Of a DNA stretch of 62,229 nt, positions 39,248 through 47,703 are shown piece after piece. The notes under the pieces are model-generated. The model was given only the letters and a program-made list of their open reading frames with translations, did not search any database and was not told the origin of the DNA. A program made the position numbers and the translations under genes. Each line of letters begins with the position of its first letter. Positions within the stretch are counted from its first letter, which is position 1. The stretch covers positions 1 to 62,229 of the forward strand of contig JAXMBS010000033.1 in NCBI GenBank assembly GCA_046349775.1, written 5' to 3'. Source of the DNA: JAEUIG01 sp046349775. Lineage in GTDB: Bacteria; Planctomycetota; Planctomycetia; Planctomycetales; Planctomycetaceae.

Positions 39248-40450
39248 ATGAGCGGCCGGCGCCGAACGGGGGAAATCTTGCTCGCCGCGATCCTCGCGGC
39301 GCCGCTCGCAGCGCCGGCGGCCGATGGCGGGCCGGCCAATGCCGAACGCATCGCCCTGCTTTCACATCGGCTGGGGGCCGCCGATTTTTCGCGCCGCGAA
39401 CAGGCCGAGGCGGAGCTGCTGTCCCTCGGTCCGTCCGCCCTGCCGACGTTGCGCCGCATGCTCCCCGATGCCGACCTCGAAGCCCGGCATCGCCTGACGC
39501 GGATCATCGAAACGCTCGAAGTCTCGCGGCGCGCGCAGGCGCTGACCACGTTTCGCAGCGGCAAACTGCCGGATGATCCGCGACTGGTCGCCGCGTGGAA
39601 TGCCTGCGAGCGACTGACCGGCGACGATCAGGCCGCTCGCGACCTGTTTGCTGAAATGGTCCGGGACGAGCCGTGGCTGGTCAACGCGCTGACCGGGTCG
39701 CGGGAAGACCTGCGAGTGAGCTTCGAGCGCCGCTGTGCCGACGTCTTCGTGCAGCAGTTGCAGCGCCAGCAGGCGCAACGCTCGGTCGCAACGGTCGCGG
39801 CGCTGCTGCTGGCCGCGCGACAGCCAGACTGCTACCCCAGTCCGCTGGCCAGCAATTGCCTGTTGAAGTGCATTCAGGAGGGGACATTCGTCGAAGTGAT
39901 GGAACGTCCGAACCGGCCGGCGCCGCTCGAACGGCTGGTGGGAGTCTGGCTGGCGGATGCGCAGTCCTCGAATCCGCAGGAGCGGCTGCGGCTGGCGGCG
40001 AAGTTCGATCTCGTCGAAGGGGTCGAGGTGGCACGGCAGATCGTGGCACAGCGGGCGCCCGGGCCACAGTTGTCGTACGCGGTGATGTACCTGGCGAAAA
40101 CCGGGAACCCCTCGTACCTGCACGATCTGGAATTGCTGCTGGATGACGTGACCGACCTGCAGGCGCGGCGGCAGAATACGGGCGCTCAGGGGAGCACAAC
40201 CACGTTTTCGTCGCGCGTCCAGGACGTGGCGCTTGTGGGCCTGCTGCATCTGACCGGCCAGGATCCGCGCTCCTATGGGTTCACCGGCTTGCGACCGCAC
40301 GATTCGACGATCTATGCCGCGACAACGGTTGGTTTCGAGTCGCAGGAGCAACGTAGTGCCGCGTTGGCACAGTGGAAGCGCTGGAGCGCAGCGAATCTGA
40401 AGGCGGTGCAACCGCTGGTCGAGCAGGCCGCCCTGGGACACAGTGCGTAG
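39248..40450 (+). CDS. exported protein with HEAT-like helical repeats
   Basis: 400 residues. Signal peptide GEILLAAILAAPLAAPAADGG, then helical pairs such as ALLSHRLGAADFSRREQAEAELLSLGPSALPTLRRML and LEARHRLTRIIE, a pattern seen in planctomycete HEAT-repeat exported proteins. The later body is helix-rich, without recognised catalytic motifs. ATG 39248 gives a proper signal peptide; GTG 39221 is also in frame. Function unknown; probably protein binding in the periplasm. Followed by a GC-rich hairpin. Confidence 0.7.
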   Translation: MSGRRRTGEILLAAILAAPLAAPAADGGPANAERIALLSHRLGAADFSRREQAEAELLSLGPSALPTLRRMLPDADLEARHRLTRIIETLEVSRRAQALTTFRSGKLPDDPRLVAAWNACERLTGDDQAARDLFAEMVRDEPWLVNALTGSREDLRVSFERRCADVFVQQLQRQQAQRSVATVAALLLAARQPDCYPSPLASNCLLKCIQEGTFVEVMERPNRPAPLERLVGVWLADAQSSNPQERLRLAAKFDLVEGVEVARQIVAQRAPGPQLSYAVMYLAKTGNPSYLHDLELLLDDVTDLQARRQNTGAQGSTTTFSSRVQDVALVGLLHLTGQDPRSYGFTGLRPHDSTIYAATTVGFESQEQRSAALAQWKRWSAANLKAVQPLVEQAALGHSA

Positions 40451-40467
40451 CACCGGGGCGAATTACG

Positions 40468-40498
40468 GCAGCCCGGGTGCTGTGAGCAGCCGGGCTGC
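40468..40498 (+). terminator. hairpin after the HEAT-like gene
   Basis: gcagcccgg (40468-40476) pairs with ccgggctgc (40490-40498), with an inner gct/agc pair, followed by TT then mixed sequence. It lies 18 bases after the stop. Confidence 0.5.
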
Positions 40499-40846
40499 TT
40501 CACGTTGTATACCCATCAGAAACTGTAAGGGTTCGCTACGCGGCGACATCCCTCTTGCCGGAACCCTCGTTGTTGCCTATCCTCCCCGCATGGTTTGTTT
40601 TCGCACCCGGACCGGGTTGCGCCGACTCACAGATCAGCCGGTGTAACAACAATCCCCATTTCGCTTTGCCGGACGGGCAGCCCCTGTCGGACAACGCCTG
40701 CGGATGGTTTTTGGGAAGGGAGCACGCGTTCTGGTTTGTCGAATTCTCGACGCCTGTCGCGACGCGCCAGCCGATGAATTTGTGGCGATGTCTCGGTTGC
40801 GCCCATCCCACCCCGCCGGATGCCTTTCCAATTTGAGGAGTCCTAC
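40499..40846. other. intergenic leader, no gene recognised
   Basis: About 350 bases ending in the GAGGAG ribosome-binding site of the next gene. Short open frames here have no recognisable protein character, and no promoter was identified with confidence. Confidence 0.4.
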
Positions 40847-42649
40847 GTGAATCCACGCTCTTTATCAGCGTTCCGGGCCGCGCTGGCCCTGTCGTGTTTA
40901 CTGTTGACCGGCTTGGCGCGCGCCGAAGATGCGCCGCCGCGCGCCGTGATGGTCCTCAAGAGCGTGGATGACCTCCTGAAAGACCTGGAGCACATCATCG
41001 GCGACCTCGCCGGGAAGAAGAAGGAGTGGCAAAACAATGTCTTCCCGAACATCGACATTTTTCTGTTCGGCGTAGATAAGACGAAGCCCGTGCGCTACGA
41101 CCAGATCGTCGGCGGGAAAGAGGGCCGCCGCGAGCAGATGATCGTCCCGGTTGCAGATTTGAAGCTCTTCATCACAGACGATCTGGACCCGATCGACATC
41201 ATCGCCAAGCCGGACCGGAAGGATAAGAGCCTGTATGAGTTGAAGGGCGACGGCTACCCGGGTTTCATGCGCTACGTGCATGACTATGCGTATTTTGCTC
41301 GCAAGGAGCATAAGGAGGATGTCCCCGAGAAGATCGCGCCGCCGTCGGAAACGCACCAGAAACTGCTGGACGCCGGCTACGACGTCGCGGCCCAGCTCGA
41401 CAACAGCAAGTCCACGCCCGAACAGCGGAAGGCCGCCTTCTCCTCCTTCCGCGAAAACACGCTCGCCGGCATCCAGAAGAAGCCGGACGAGACCAAGGAA
41501 GCTTTCGAGCTGCGCAAGAAGAGCAGCGAGCAGTCGCTCGATACATTCGAGCGACTGTTTGTGGAAGCGTCGAACGTGATCGTCGGCGTGGAAATCAATT
41601 CGAAGGAGAACCTCGGAACCGGCAAGATCGTGCTCGCGGCGAACCAGGACACGGCGCTTGCCGGTGCGCTCAAGCTGCAGGGACAGAAGCACAGCCGGTT
41701 CGCCGGCGTCGCACAGCCGGCCGACCCGGTCCTGACCGGTCGGATGAACTATGCGCTCGACAGCCTCGGAACGCAGCAATCCGGAGAGCTGTACAAGCTC
41801 ATGCAGAAGCCGCTGGAGCAACGAGTCGACAAGACCGAAGGCCTGACCGACGATCAGAAGTCCGCTCGCAAGGAACTCGTGGGCATCGTTCTAAACATGC
41901 TGACGACGAGCCTTGATCTGGGGAAATGGGACGGCATGGTGCAGATCACGACGGCGGCCTCCGGTAAGCATACCGGCGTGCTCGGCCTGTGCGTCAAGGA
42001 CGGCGCCCCGGTCGACAAGATCGTGGAACTGTTGCCGCGGACTGCCGACGGCTACAAGGCGGAACTCAATGTCGACACGGCCGGCGACGTGAAGATTCAC
42101 AAACTGACGGTCACCGAGAAATACCCGAACGCACTGAAGGACTTCTTCAGTGAATCGGGAGAGCTCTTTATCGGCGCGGGGCCGGACACGGTCTGGTTGA
42201 GCCTCGGCGACGGCGCCGTCGAGGCACTGAAAGCGGCCGTGACGGCGGCGGCGAACGCACCGACCGGCAACGTTGACCCGACCGTGGCGACGCTCGACAT
42301 GGACCTGTTGCCGGTCCTGAAGTTGATGGGGCAATTGCGAAAGGACGGCGATTTCGACCTGATGGGCACGCTCAAAAACCGGGGATTGCTCGATCCGCCG
42401 GCCGAAGAAGCCGCGGCGTCCACCGCAGACAAAAAGGATGGTTCTTCCGAGCCCAGCACCGCTCAGATGCTGAAGGATTTCGAGTGGCGCGACGCCGCGA
42501 TCGAGGCGCTCGACCCCAAGGCGGACCGGCTGCACATGGATATCAAGCGCGTCGAGGACCACCTGGAAGGAAACGGAACGCTGGAGTCCGGCATCCTGAA
42601 GGCGATCGGCGACGTCATCGCCAAGTTCGCCAAGGAGAACCTGGGATAG
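40847..42649 (+). CDS. exported protein of unknown function
   Basis: 600 residues from GTG 40847, with GAGGAG (40835-40840) six bases upstream. Signal peptide SAFRAALALSCLLLTGLARAED. The mature protein is mixed alpha/beta with a charged, helix-rich region (about 170-250: PEQRKAAFSSFREN, KPDETKEAFELRKK) and a later TAASGKHTGVLGLCVKDGAPVDKIVELLP that recalls planctomycete secreted proteins of unknown role. No catalytic motif or membrane anchor seen. A strong terminator follows after about 130 bases, so it is probably a single-gene transcript. Confidence 0.75.
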   Translation: MNPRSLSAFRAALALSCLLLTGLARAEDAPPRAVMVLKSVDDLLKDLEHIIGDLAGKKKEWQNNVFPNIDIFLFGVDKTKPVRYDQIVGGKEGRREQMIVPVADLKLFITDDLDPIDIIAKPDRKDKSLYELKGDGYPGFMRYVHDYAYFARKEHKEDVPEKIAPPSETHQKLLDAGYDVAAQLDNSKSTPEQRKAAFSSFRENTLAGIQKKPDETKEAFELRKKSSEQSLDTFERLFVEASNVIVGVEINSKENLGTGKIVLAANQDTALAGALKLQGQKHSRFAGVAQPADPVLTGRMNYALDSLGTQQSGELYKLMQKPLEQRVDKTEGLTDDQKSARKELVGIVLNMLTTSLDLGKWDGMVQITTAASGKHTGVLGLCVKDGAPVDKIVELLPRTADGYKAELNVDTAGDVKIHKLTVTEKYPNALKDFFSESGELFIGAGPDTVWLSLGDGAVEALKAAVTAAANAPTGNVDPTVATLDMDLLPVLKLMGQLRKDGDFDLMGTLKNRGLLDPPAEEAAASTADKKDGSSEPSTAQMLKDFEWRDAAIEALDPKADRLHMDIKRVEDHLEGNGTLESGILKAIGDVIAKFAKENLG

Positions 42650-42777
42650 TCGTGAGATCAGCAGGGACGCAGAGGACGCTGATTCCAGAGATCGACGCAG
42701 AGAAAGCGGACGTCGCTGTGACAGTGACGCGAATCGATTGATCTGCGAGAACTGCGTGCTTTCAATCAGAAAATGAG

Positions 42778-42811
42778 ACGCCGTCGGGTACATCCCGGCG
42801 GCGTTTTCGTT
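42778..42811 (+). terminator. Rho-independent terminator
   Basis: acgccgtcggg pairs with cccggcggcgt around a short loop, followed by TTTTCGTTT. It lies 129 bases after the 40847-42649 gene. Sequence on both sides (gacgcagaggacgc, and ctgcgtaaatccctgaaatctgcg near 42870) is of the dispersed intergenic kind. Confidence 0.8.
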
Positions 42812-42907
42812 TACTCTGCTGAATCGCGAAGTGTGCCCGCGCGAGGCACACATGGCAATTGTCCGAATCTGCGTAAATCCCTGAAATCTGCGACATCTGC
42901 GTGCCTT

Positions 42908-44080
42908 ATGCTGCGCCTTCCCGGTTTCGGTCTACTGCTCGTCTTGCAAGTTGTCGCATCAGCGCGGGCGGCGGATCCGGCCGAACGCTGGATCGGCTAC
43001 ACGCAGTTGCAGACGAACCTGCCAGGCGGACGGCATGCGAACGTGCGAACCATGCGGGCCACTGCGGTGCGGGCCAACGGCGCGGACCGGCGGCCGGTTG
43101 CGTCGGAGCTGGCCGTGGAACCGGACACGTGGACGCAGTTTGTGGGCTGGTCGCCGGATGGTAAGACGGCCGTCGTCGGTTGCGGCTGGCAGAATCCCGA
43201 CAACGCCGCCTGGGAGGAGGAGCATAAGACGTTTCGAATGACCCCCGGCAACTGGAAGCTCGACTCGTATCTGATCGACTTTGCAGCAGGGACGACGTTC
43301 AACGTCACGGAGGTGGAGCGGGTCAGCGACTACAACGGCGGACTGTTTTTCTGGCCGAATGATCCGCAGCACCTGGGGTTTACGGCGCTGATCGAAGGCA
43401 ACTCGCATCCCTTCAAGATGGACCGCGACGGCCGGCACAAGGTCGATCTGTCGACCGGCAAGGACGAGTTCACTTACGGGTTCAGCAGCGCGCCGGACGG
43501 ACAACGGATCGCCTACCACAAGAACTACCAGATCTATCTTGCCGACGGCGACGGCTCGCATGCCCAGCGCGTCGAAACGGGCCACGATTTCAACTTTGCT
43601 CCCAGCTGGTCGCCTGACGGAAAATGGGTGCTGTTCGTCTCCGGCGAACATTACAACTGCCATCCCTGCATCGTGCGGGCGGACGGCACCGGCCTGCGGA
43701 AACTGGCGGACCGCGGCGGCTATCGTGGTGTCACCGAGTTTCTTGACGTCCCCGATTTTCACGGCGGCAGCAGCGACGTGCCGGTCTGGTCAACCGATGG
43801 CCGCACCGTGTACTTCACGGCGCTGGTCGAAGAGGCGGTGGAGCTGCAGCAGGCGACGCTCGACGGCGTCGTCACGCGGCTGACAAACTCACCGGCCGGG
43901 ACGACGCACTACCACCCGACGCCGTCGCCTGATGGTAAGTGCCTGCTGTACGGGTCGAAGCGCGGCGGCGTGCGGCAATTGTTCGTGCGGATGCTCGACG
44001 ACGGCTCTGAGCGGCAGATCACGGAGAATGGCGTCGGCCAGGGGTCGCTGTGGGGCCAATGGAACCCGATGGCGGAATAG
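42908..44080 (+). CDS. exported TolB-like beta-propeller protein
   Basis: 390 residues; signal peptide LPGFGLLLVLQVVASARAAD. The body has repeated WD40/PD40-type blades: VGWSPDGKTAVVGCGWQ, YGFSSAPDGQRIAYHKNYQIYLADGDG, APSWSPDGKWVLFVSGEHY, PVWSTDGRTVYFTALVEE and PTPSPDGKCLLYGSKRGGVRQLFV. The SPDGK motif is typical of TolB/PD40 propellers. It lacks TolB's N-terminal domain, and no tol/pal genes are near, so it is not TolB itself. Probably a periplasmic binding or scaffold protein. ATG 42908 precedes the signal peptide. Confidence 0.82.
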   Translation: MLRLPGFGLLLVLQVVASARAADPAERWIGYTQLQTNLPGGRHANVRTMRATAVRANGADRRPVASELAVEPDTWTQFVGWSPDGKTAVVGCGWQNPDNAAWEEEHKTFRMTPGNWKLDSYLIDFAAGTTFNVTEVERVSDYNGGLFFWPNDPQHLGFTALIEGNSHPFKMDRDGRHKVDLSTGKDEFTYGFSSAPDGQRIAYHKNYQIYLADGDGSHAQRVETGHDFNFAPSWSPDGKWVLFVSGEHYNCHPCIVRADGTGLRKLADRGGYRGVTEFLDVPDFHGGSSDVPVWSTDGRTVYFTALVEEAVELQQATLDGVVTRLTNSPAGTTHYHPTPSPDGKCLLYGSKRGGVRQLFVRMLDDGSERQITENGVGQGSLWGQWNPMAE

Positions 44081-44237
44081 AGTCGTCCACGTCAACCTCA
44101 GCGCTCCGCACGCCTGGAACGGGCCGTTTCTCCGGGAGCCGCTGCCGACCGCGCTGGTGGGGGTGTCGGGTGGTCCTGTCCACCCCGCTGTTCGCGCAGT
44201 ATCGTGGTAGAGGATAGTCCGCTTGCGGAGCCCCAGC

Positions 44238-45773
44238 ATGCCTCGCCGCGTTCAACGATCAGTCTCCGCCGCGCGGCTCGCCGTTGTTGTCGCCACGTGC
44301 GCCTGCAGCGCGCAGCAGGTGATCGCCCAACCTCCAGATGCGTTAGGCACCGTGCGCATGCTGGAGTCTGTGCTTGTGGAAGCCATCGCCCGGGCGGAAG
44401 GCGCCGTCGTCGCCGTCACGCCGGACGATGTTGCGCCGCTGACGCAGTCGGCTGACCCGTTTGACCCGCTCGGTCGGGCGCGGCTGCCGCTGACCAGCGA
44501 CGCCGGCCAGGCCGACTTTCCGTTGAAGTTCGGGTCGGGGGTCGTTGTCGCGGCGCCCGAGGAACCCGCCGCGCGCTTCGTCCTGACAACCTGCCAAGTT
44601 GCATTCGGCGACGAACACCCCGCGGTCGATCGTACGTTCCGCGTGACCCTCCGGCATCCGCAGCGGGGTTCGATCACGCTCCGCGGCCGCCCGGTGGCGG
44701 CCGACCGGCGCATCGACCTGGCCGTCTTGCGGCTGGACCTCGACGGAGCGCGGCTGGATGCGGCATCGGTCCCGACACTCGCCATCGGGGATGCCGCCGA
44801 TATCCGCAAAGGGCGGTTCGTGATTGCGCTCGGCAACCCGTATGCGATGGCTCGCGACGGTTCGACCAGCGCGTCGATCGGCATCGTCAGCAACATTTCC
44901 CGTCGCCCGTTTGTGCCGCTGCGAGACGCCGCGATGGTCCGCGACAGCCCGTCCATCCACGAATACGGCACACTGCTGACCGTCGACACGCGGCTGCAAC
45001 TCGGCGCCAGCGGCGGGGCATTGCTCAATCTGGACGGCGAGCTGATCGGGATCACGACCGCGCTGGCAGCCATTCAGGGATACGAGAAATCGGCCGGTTA
45101 CGCGATTCCGTTCGATGCCGGCACGCGGCGGATTATTGGCGAACTGCTGCGCGGCTACGAAGCGGAGTATGGCTTCCTGGGGATATCGCCGGAACCGTAC
45201 CGTTGGGCGGCCGACCCCGACCAGTCCATTGCCGCGGTTCGCGCCGCGCACGTTGCTGTGGATTCTCCGGCGGCTCAAGCCGAGCTGCGTCCACAGGATT
45301 TGATCCTGCAGATCAATGGCCAGGCCGTGCATGACGTCTCGGACCTGATGCGGATCATCGGCCTGTTGGGCCCCGGCGTGACGGCGGAACTCCTGGTGCA
45401 GCACGGCCGGGAGGCGGCGCCGCAGACGATCCAGTCGCGACTCGGCAAATGGCCGGTCTACGATGACCGTGACGTGTTGAGCACACGTGAGCGTCATCCG
45501 GCATGGAGGGGACTCACTGTCGACTATCCCACGGCTCGGCAGCGATTTCTCTCCAGCGACCGGCTCGAGCAGTACCGGCGGGCCGTCGTGGTCACGCACG
45601 TGGCAGAAGGCAGCGCAGCCTTCGCCGCCGGTCTCAAGATCGGCGATTTCATCGCGTCCGTCGAGACCGACGCGGTGCAGACTCCCCAGGAGTTTTTCAC
45701 AGCGGCGACTGCTAGGGCGGGCCGCGTCCGGCTGCAACTTTGGGACAAAAGAACGGTGGTTGTTGAACCGTGA
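44238..45773 (+). CDS. HtrA-like exported protein with PDZ domains, catalytic His replaced
   Basis: 511 residues: signal peptide (ARLAVVVATCACSAQQVIA), a chymotrypsin-fold domain, then two PDZ-like domains (FLGISPEPYRW ... QAELRPQDLILQINGQAVHDVSDLMRII and VVTHVAEGSAAFAAGLKIGDFIASVETD). The protease core keeps the Asp strand (RRIDLAVLRL, D160) and the serine loop (LQLGASGGALLNLDGELIGI). The position of the catalytic histidine, normally TNAHV, reads TTCQV, with Q120. It is therefore probably inactive or altered, acting as a chaperone or peptide binder. ATG 44238 is chosen; a TTG at 44223 is in frame. Confidence 0.82.
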   Translation: MPRRVQRSVSAARLAVVVATCACSAQQVIAQPPDALGTVRMLESVLVEAIARAEGAVVAVTPDDVAPLTQSADPFDPLGRARLPLTSDAGQADFPLKFGSGVVVAAPEEPAARFVLTTCQVAFGDEHPAVDRTFRVTLRHPQRGSITLRGRPVAADRRIDLAVLRLDLDGARLDAASVPTLAIGDAADIRKGRFVIALGNPYAMARDGSTSASIGIVSNISRRPFVPLRDAAMVRDSPSIHEYGTLLTVDTRLQLGASGGALLNLDGELIGITTALAAIQGYEKSAGYAIPFDAGTRRIIGELLRGYEAEYGFLGISPEPYRWAADPDQSIAAVRAAHVAVDSPAAQAELRPQDLILQINGQAVHDVSDLMRIIGLLGPGVTAELLVQHGREAAPQTIQSRLGKWPVYDDRDVLSTRERHPAWRGLTVDYPTARQRFLSSDRLEQYRRAVVVTHVAEGSAAFAAGLKIGDFIASVETDAVQTPQEFFTAATARAGRVRLQLWDKRTVVVEP

Positions 45774-45786
45774 TGCGACACTCACC

Positions 45787-45866
45787 CCTTCTCCCCACTA
45801 TGGGCTGTGGATGAGCGACTTGAGCAACCGAGTGGGGAGAAGGTGGCCGAAGGCCGGATGAGGGGG
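45787..45866. repeat. intergenic repeat R8, GGGGAGAAGG family
   Basis: ccttctccccact (45787-45799) faces a perfect inverted agtggggagaagg (45831-45843), followed by tggccgaaggccggatgaggg. A partial inverted copy (cctcaccccggccctctccc) is at about 45921-45940. It lies between the HtrA-like gene and the convergent polyprenyl synthase, and could act as a bidirectional terminator. Confidence 0.65.
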
Positions 45867-46021
45867 ACGAGAACGCAGGACGCGGATTGGTTCGCAATTC
45901 GTGAAAAGGCCACGTTGACCCCTCACCCCGGCCCTCTCCCCCGAATGCAACTCAAGCTGAATTCAACGCGTATTGCGGGGGATGGGCGCATCGTGTTGAG
46001 CGGGATTGCCGCCGACAACCC

Positions 46022-47014
46022 CTAGAACTCGCGTCGCACCGCGAACTCCGCCACTTCCTCCAGCAATTGGCGGCCGTCCGAATTCGGCAACAGACGCAGC
46101 CCGCTGCGCGCTCCCTCGGCGTACTCCAGCGCCGTTTGACGGGCGGATGCCAGTGCGCCGCTGCTGACGAGCAATCGGTGGAGTTCGGCTGCTGTGCTCG
46201 CGTCGCCGGAGGCGATCAGTTCGCGGGCATGCGTCGCAGTGCCATTAGCGGTCGAGGACAACAGCCGGATCAGCGGCAGCGTCAATTTACGCTGCGCGAG
46301 GTCCGATCCCAGCGTCTTGCCAGTCTCGCGCTCGGTCCCGGCGAGGTCGAGCACGTCGTCTGCAATCTGAAACGCGATGCCCAGTTGCCGGCCGTAGCGG
46401 TCCATCGCCGAGGCCACGGCTTCCCCCGCATTGGAGAACCGCGCCCCGAGCCGGCACGCGACGGCGCACAACTCGCCCGTCTTGGCCTCGATGATCTTCA
46501 GGTATTCCTCTTCGGTCAGGTCCAGGTTGCCTCCCTGGCGGACCTGCGTCAGTTCCCCCTCACAAACGATGTTCGTCGCCCGGCCGATCATCCGGCAGGC
46601 GTCGGTTGTGCCGACGCTGGCGGCCAGATGAAACGCATGTGTGAACAGATAATCGCCGAACAGGACGCTGGTGGAGTTGTTCCACCGCGAGTTGACGGTT
46701 GCCACGTGCCGCCGCAGGTCGGCGTCGTCGAGGACGTCGTCGTGCACCAGCGTCGCGGTATGGATCATTTCGATGACCGCCGCCAGCGTGACGTGCTCGT
46801 CCCGGATGCCGCCGGTCGCTTCGGCGGAGAGCAACAACAGCAGCGGCCGCAACCGCTTGCCGCGAAATCGGCGCGTGTGCGACAGGATGTCGGCCAGATA
46901 GGGGTTCGCGGACGCCAACTCCCGGTCGAAGGTCCGCTCGGCGGCCAGCAGAGCCGGGCCGATCAGCGACTCGACGCGCGACAGGATCGACCGCTCTTCA
47001 ATCACGTGCTGCAT
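46022..47014 (-). CDS. trans-polyprenyl diphosphate synthase
   Basis: 330 residues. Both aspartate-rich motifs are present: DDVLDDADLRR (FARM) after HTATLVH, and DDVLDLAG (SARM) after GIAFQIA. FRGKRLRPLLLLLS contains the isopentenyl-diphosphate-binding GKxxRP. Elongates farnesyl diphosphate with isopentenyl diphosphate, probably to the C35-C45 side chain of menaquinone. The residues before the FARM (IHTATLVH) suggest a long-chain product. ATG 47014 is chosen; an upstream ATG at 47050 is possible. moaC is 100 bases upstream on the same strand, an unrelated neighbour. Confidence 0.92.
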   Translation of the reverse strand: MQHVIEERSILSRVESLIGPALLAAERTFDRELASANPYLADILSHTRRFRGKRLRPLLLLLSAEATGGIRDEHVTLAAVIEMIHTATLVHDDVLDDADLRRHVATVNSRWNNSTSVLFGDYLFTHAFHLAASVGTTDACRMIGRATNIVCEGELTQVRQGGNLDLTEEEYLKIIEAKTGELCAVACRLGARFSNAGEAVASAMDRYGRQLGIAFQIADDVLDLAGTERETGKTLGSDLAQRKLTLPLIRLLSSTANGTATHARELIASGDASTAAELHRLLVSSGALASARQTALEYAEGARSGLRLLPNSDGRQLLEEVAEFAVRREF

Positions 47015-47113
47015 GGAACCTGATACCTCTCCGCTGCGCGCGGTGTTCAACTCCAGTTGGCATTCCTTGCGATCGCGCAGGATGTTGGCTTGTACACGAA
47101 CCGAGGCCCGGCG

Positions 47114-47590
47114 TCACCCTTCACGGACGAAATGCCCGCTTTTGCCGCCAGCCTTTTCCAGCAGGCGAATCGGCCCGATGGTCATCTCCCGATCGACGGA
47201 TTTGCACATGTCGTAAATGGTCAGTCCCGCGACCGATACGGCGGTCAGCGCTTCCATTTCCACCCCCGTCCGTCCATGCACGCTGACCACGGCCTCAATC
47301 CGGACGGTCGTCGCATCCACAATCTCAAATTCGACTTCCGCGCTCTCCAGTCCCAGCGAATGGCACAGCGGGATCAGGTCGGGAGTGCGCTTTGTCGCCA
47401 TGATGCCCGCCAGCCGCGCGACTTCAAACACGTCCCCTTTCGCGACTTTCCGATCGCGGATCAGTGCCAGTGTCTCCGGCCGCATCGTGACGAGCGCTTC
47501 CGCCCGCGCCAGCCGCCAGGTGACCGGCTTGGTGCTGACATCCACCATCCGGCTGGCGCCTGCCGCGTCAAAATGTGTCAATTCGGCCAT
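47114..47590 (-). CDS. moaC: cyclic pyranopterin monophosphate synthase MoaC
   Basis: Converts the MoaA product to cyclic pyranopterin monophosphate, the first stable intermediate of molybdenum cofactor. 158 residues, normal. Family signatures are MVDVSTKPVTWRLARAEA, LIPLCHSLGLES (active-site CHS), VHGRTGVEMEALTAVSVAGLTIYDMCKSVD and the C-terminal KAGGKSGHF. No other moa/moe gene is in the window, so it is an isolated member. Divergent from the KdgK-like gene. Confidence 0.96.
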   Translation of the reverse strand: MAELTHFDAAGASRMVDVSTKPVTWRLARAEALVTMRPETLALIRDRKVAKGDVFEVARLAGIMATKRTPDLIPLCHSLGLESAEVEFEIVDATTVRIEAVVSVHGRTGVEMEALTAVSVAGLTIYDMCKSVDREMTIGPIRLLEKAGGKSGHFVREG

Positions 47591-47703
47591 GCCGACAGTT
47601 CTCCGTCCGTCTGCGTTGTCATAACATCCCGCATTCCGGCCCGATCGGCAACCGTTGGCCGGATGATTTCTGGTTCAACAATGCGCGCGTTGATGCGTCG
47701 CGA

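Noticed and set aside
40555..40836. 93-residue open frame upstream of the 40847 gene
   Set aside because: No family character, Pro/Cys-rich, and no ribosome-binding site; it probably belongs to the leader.
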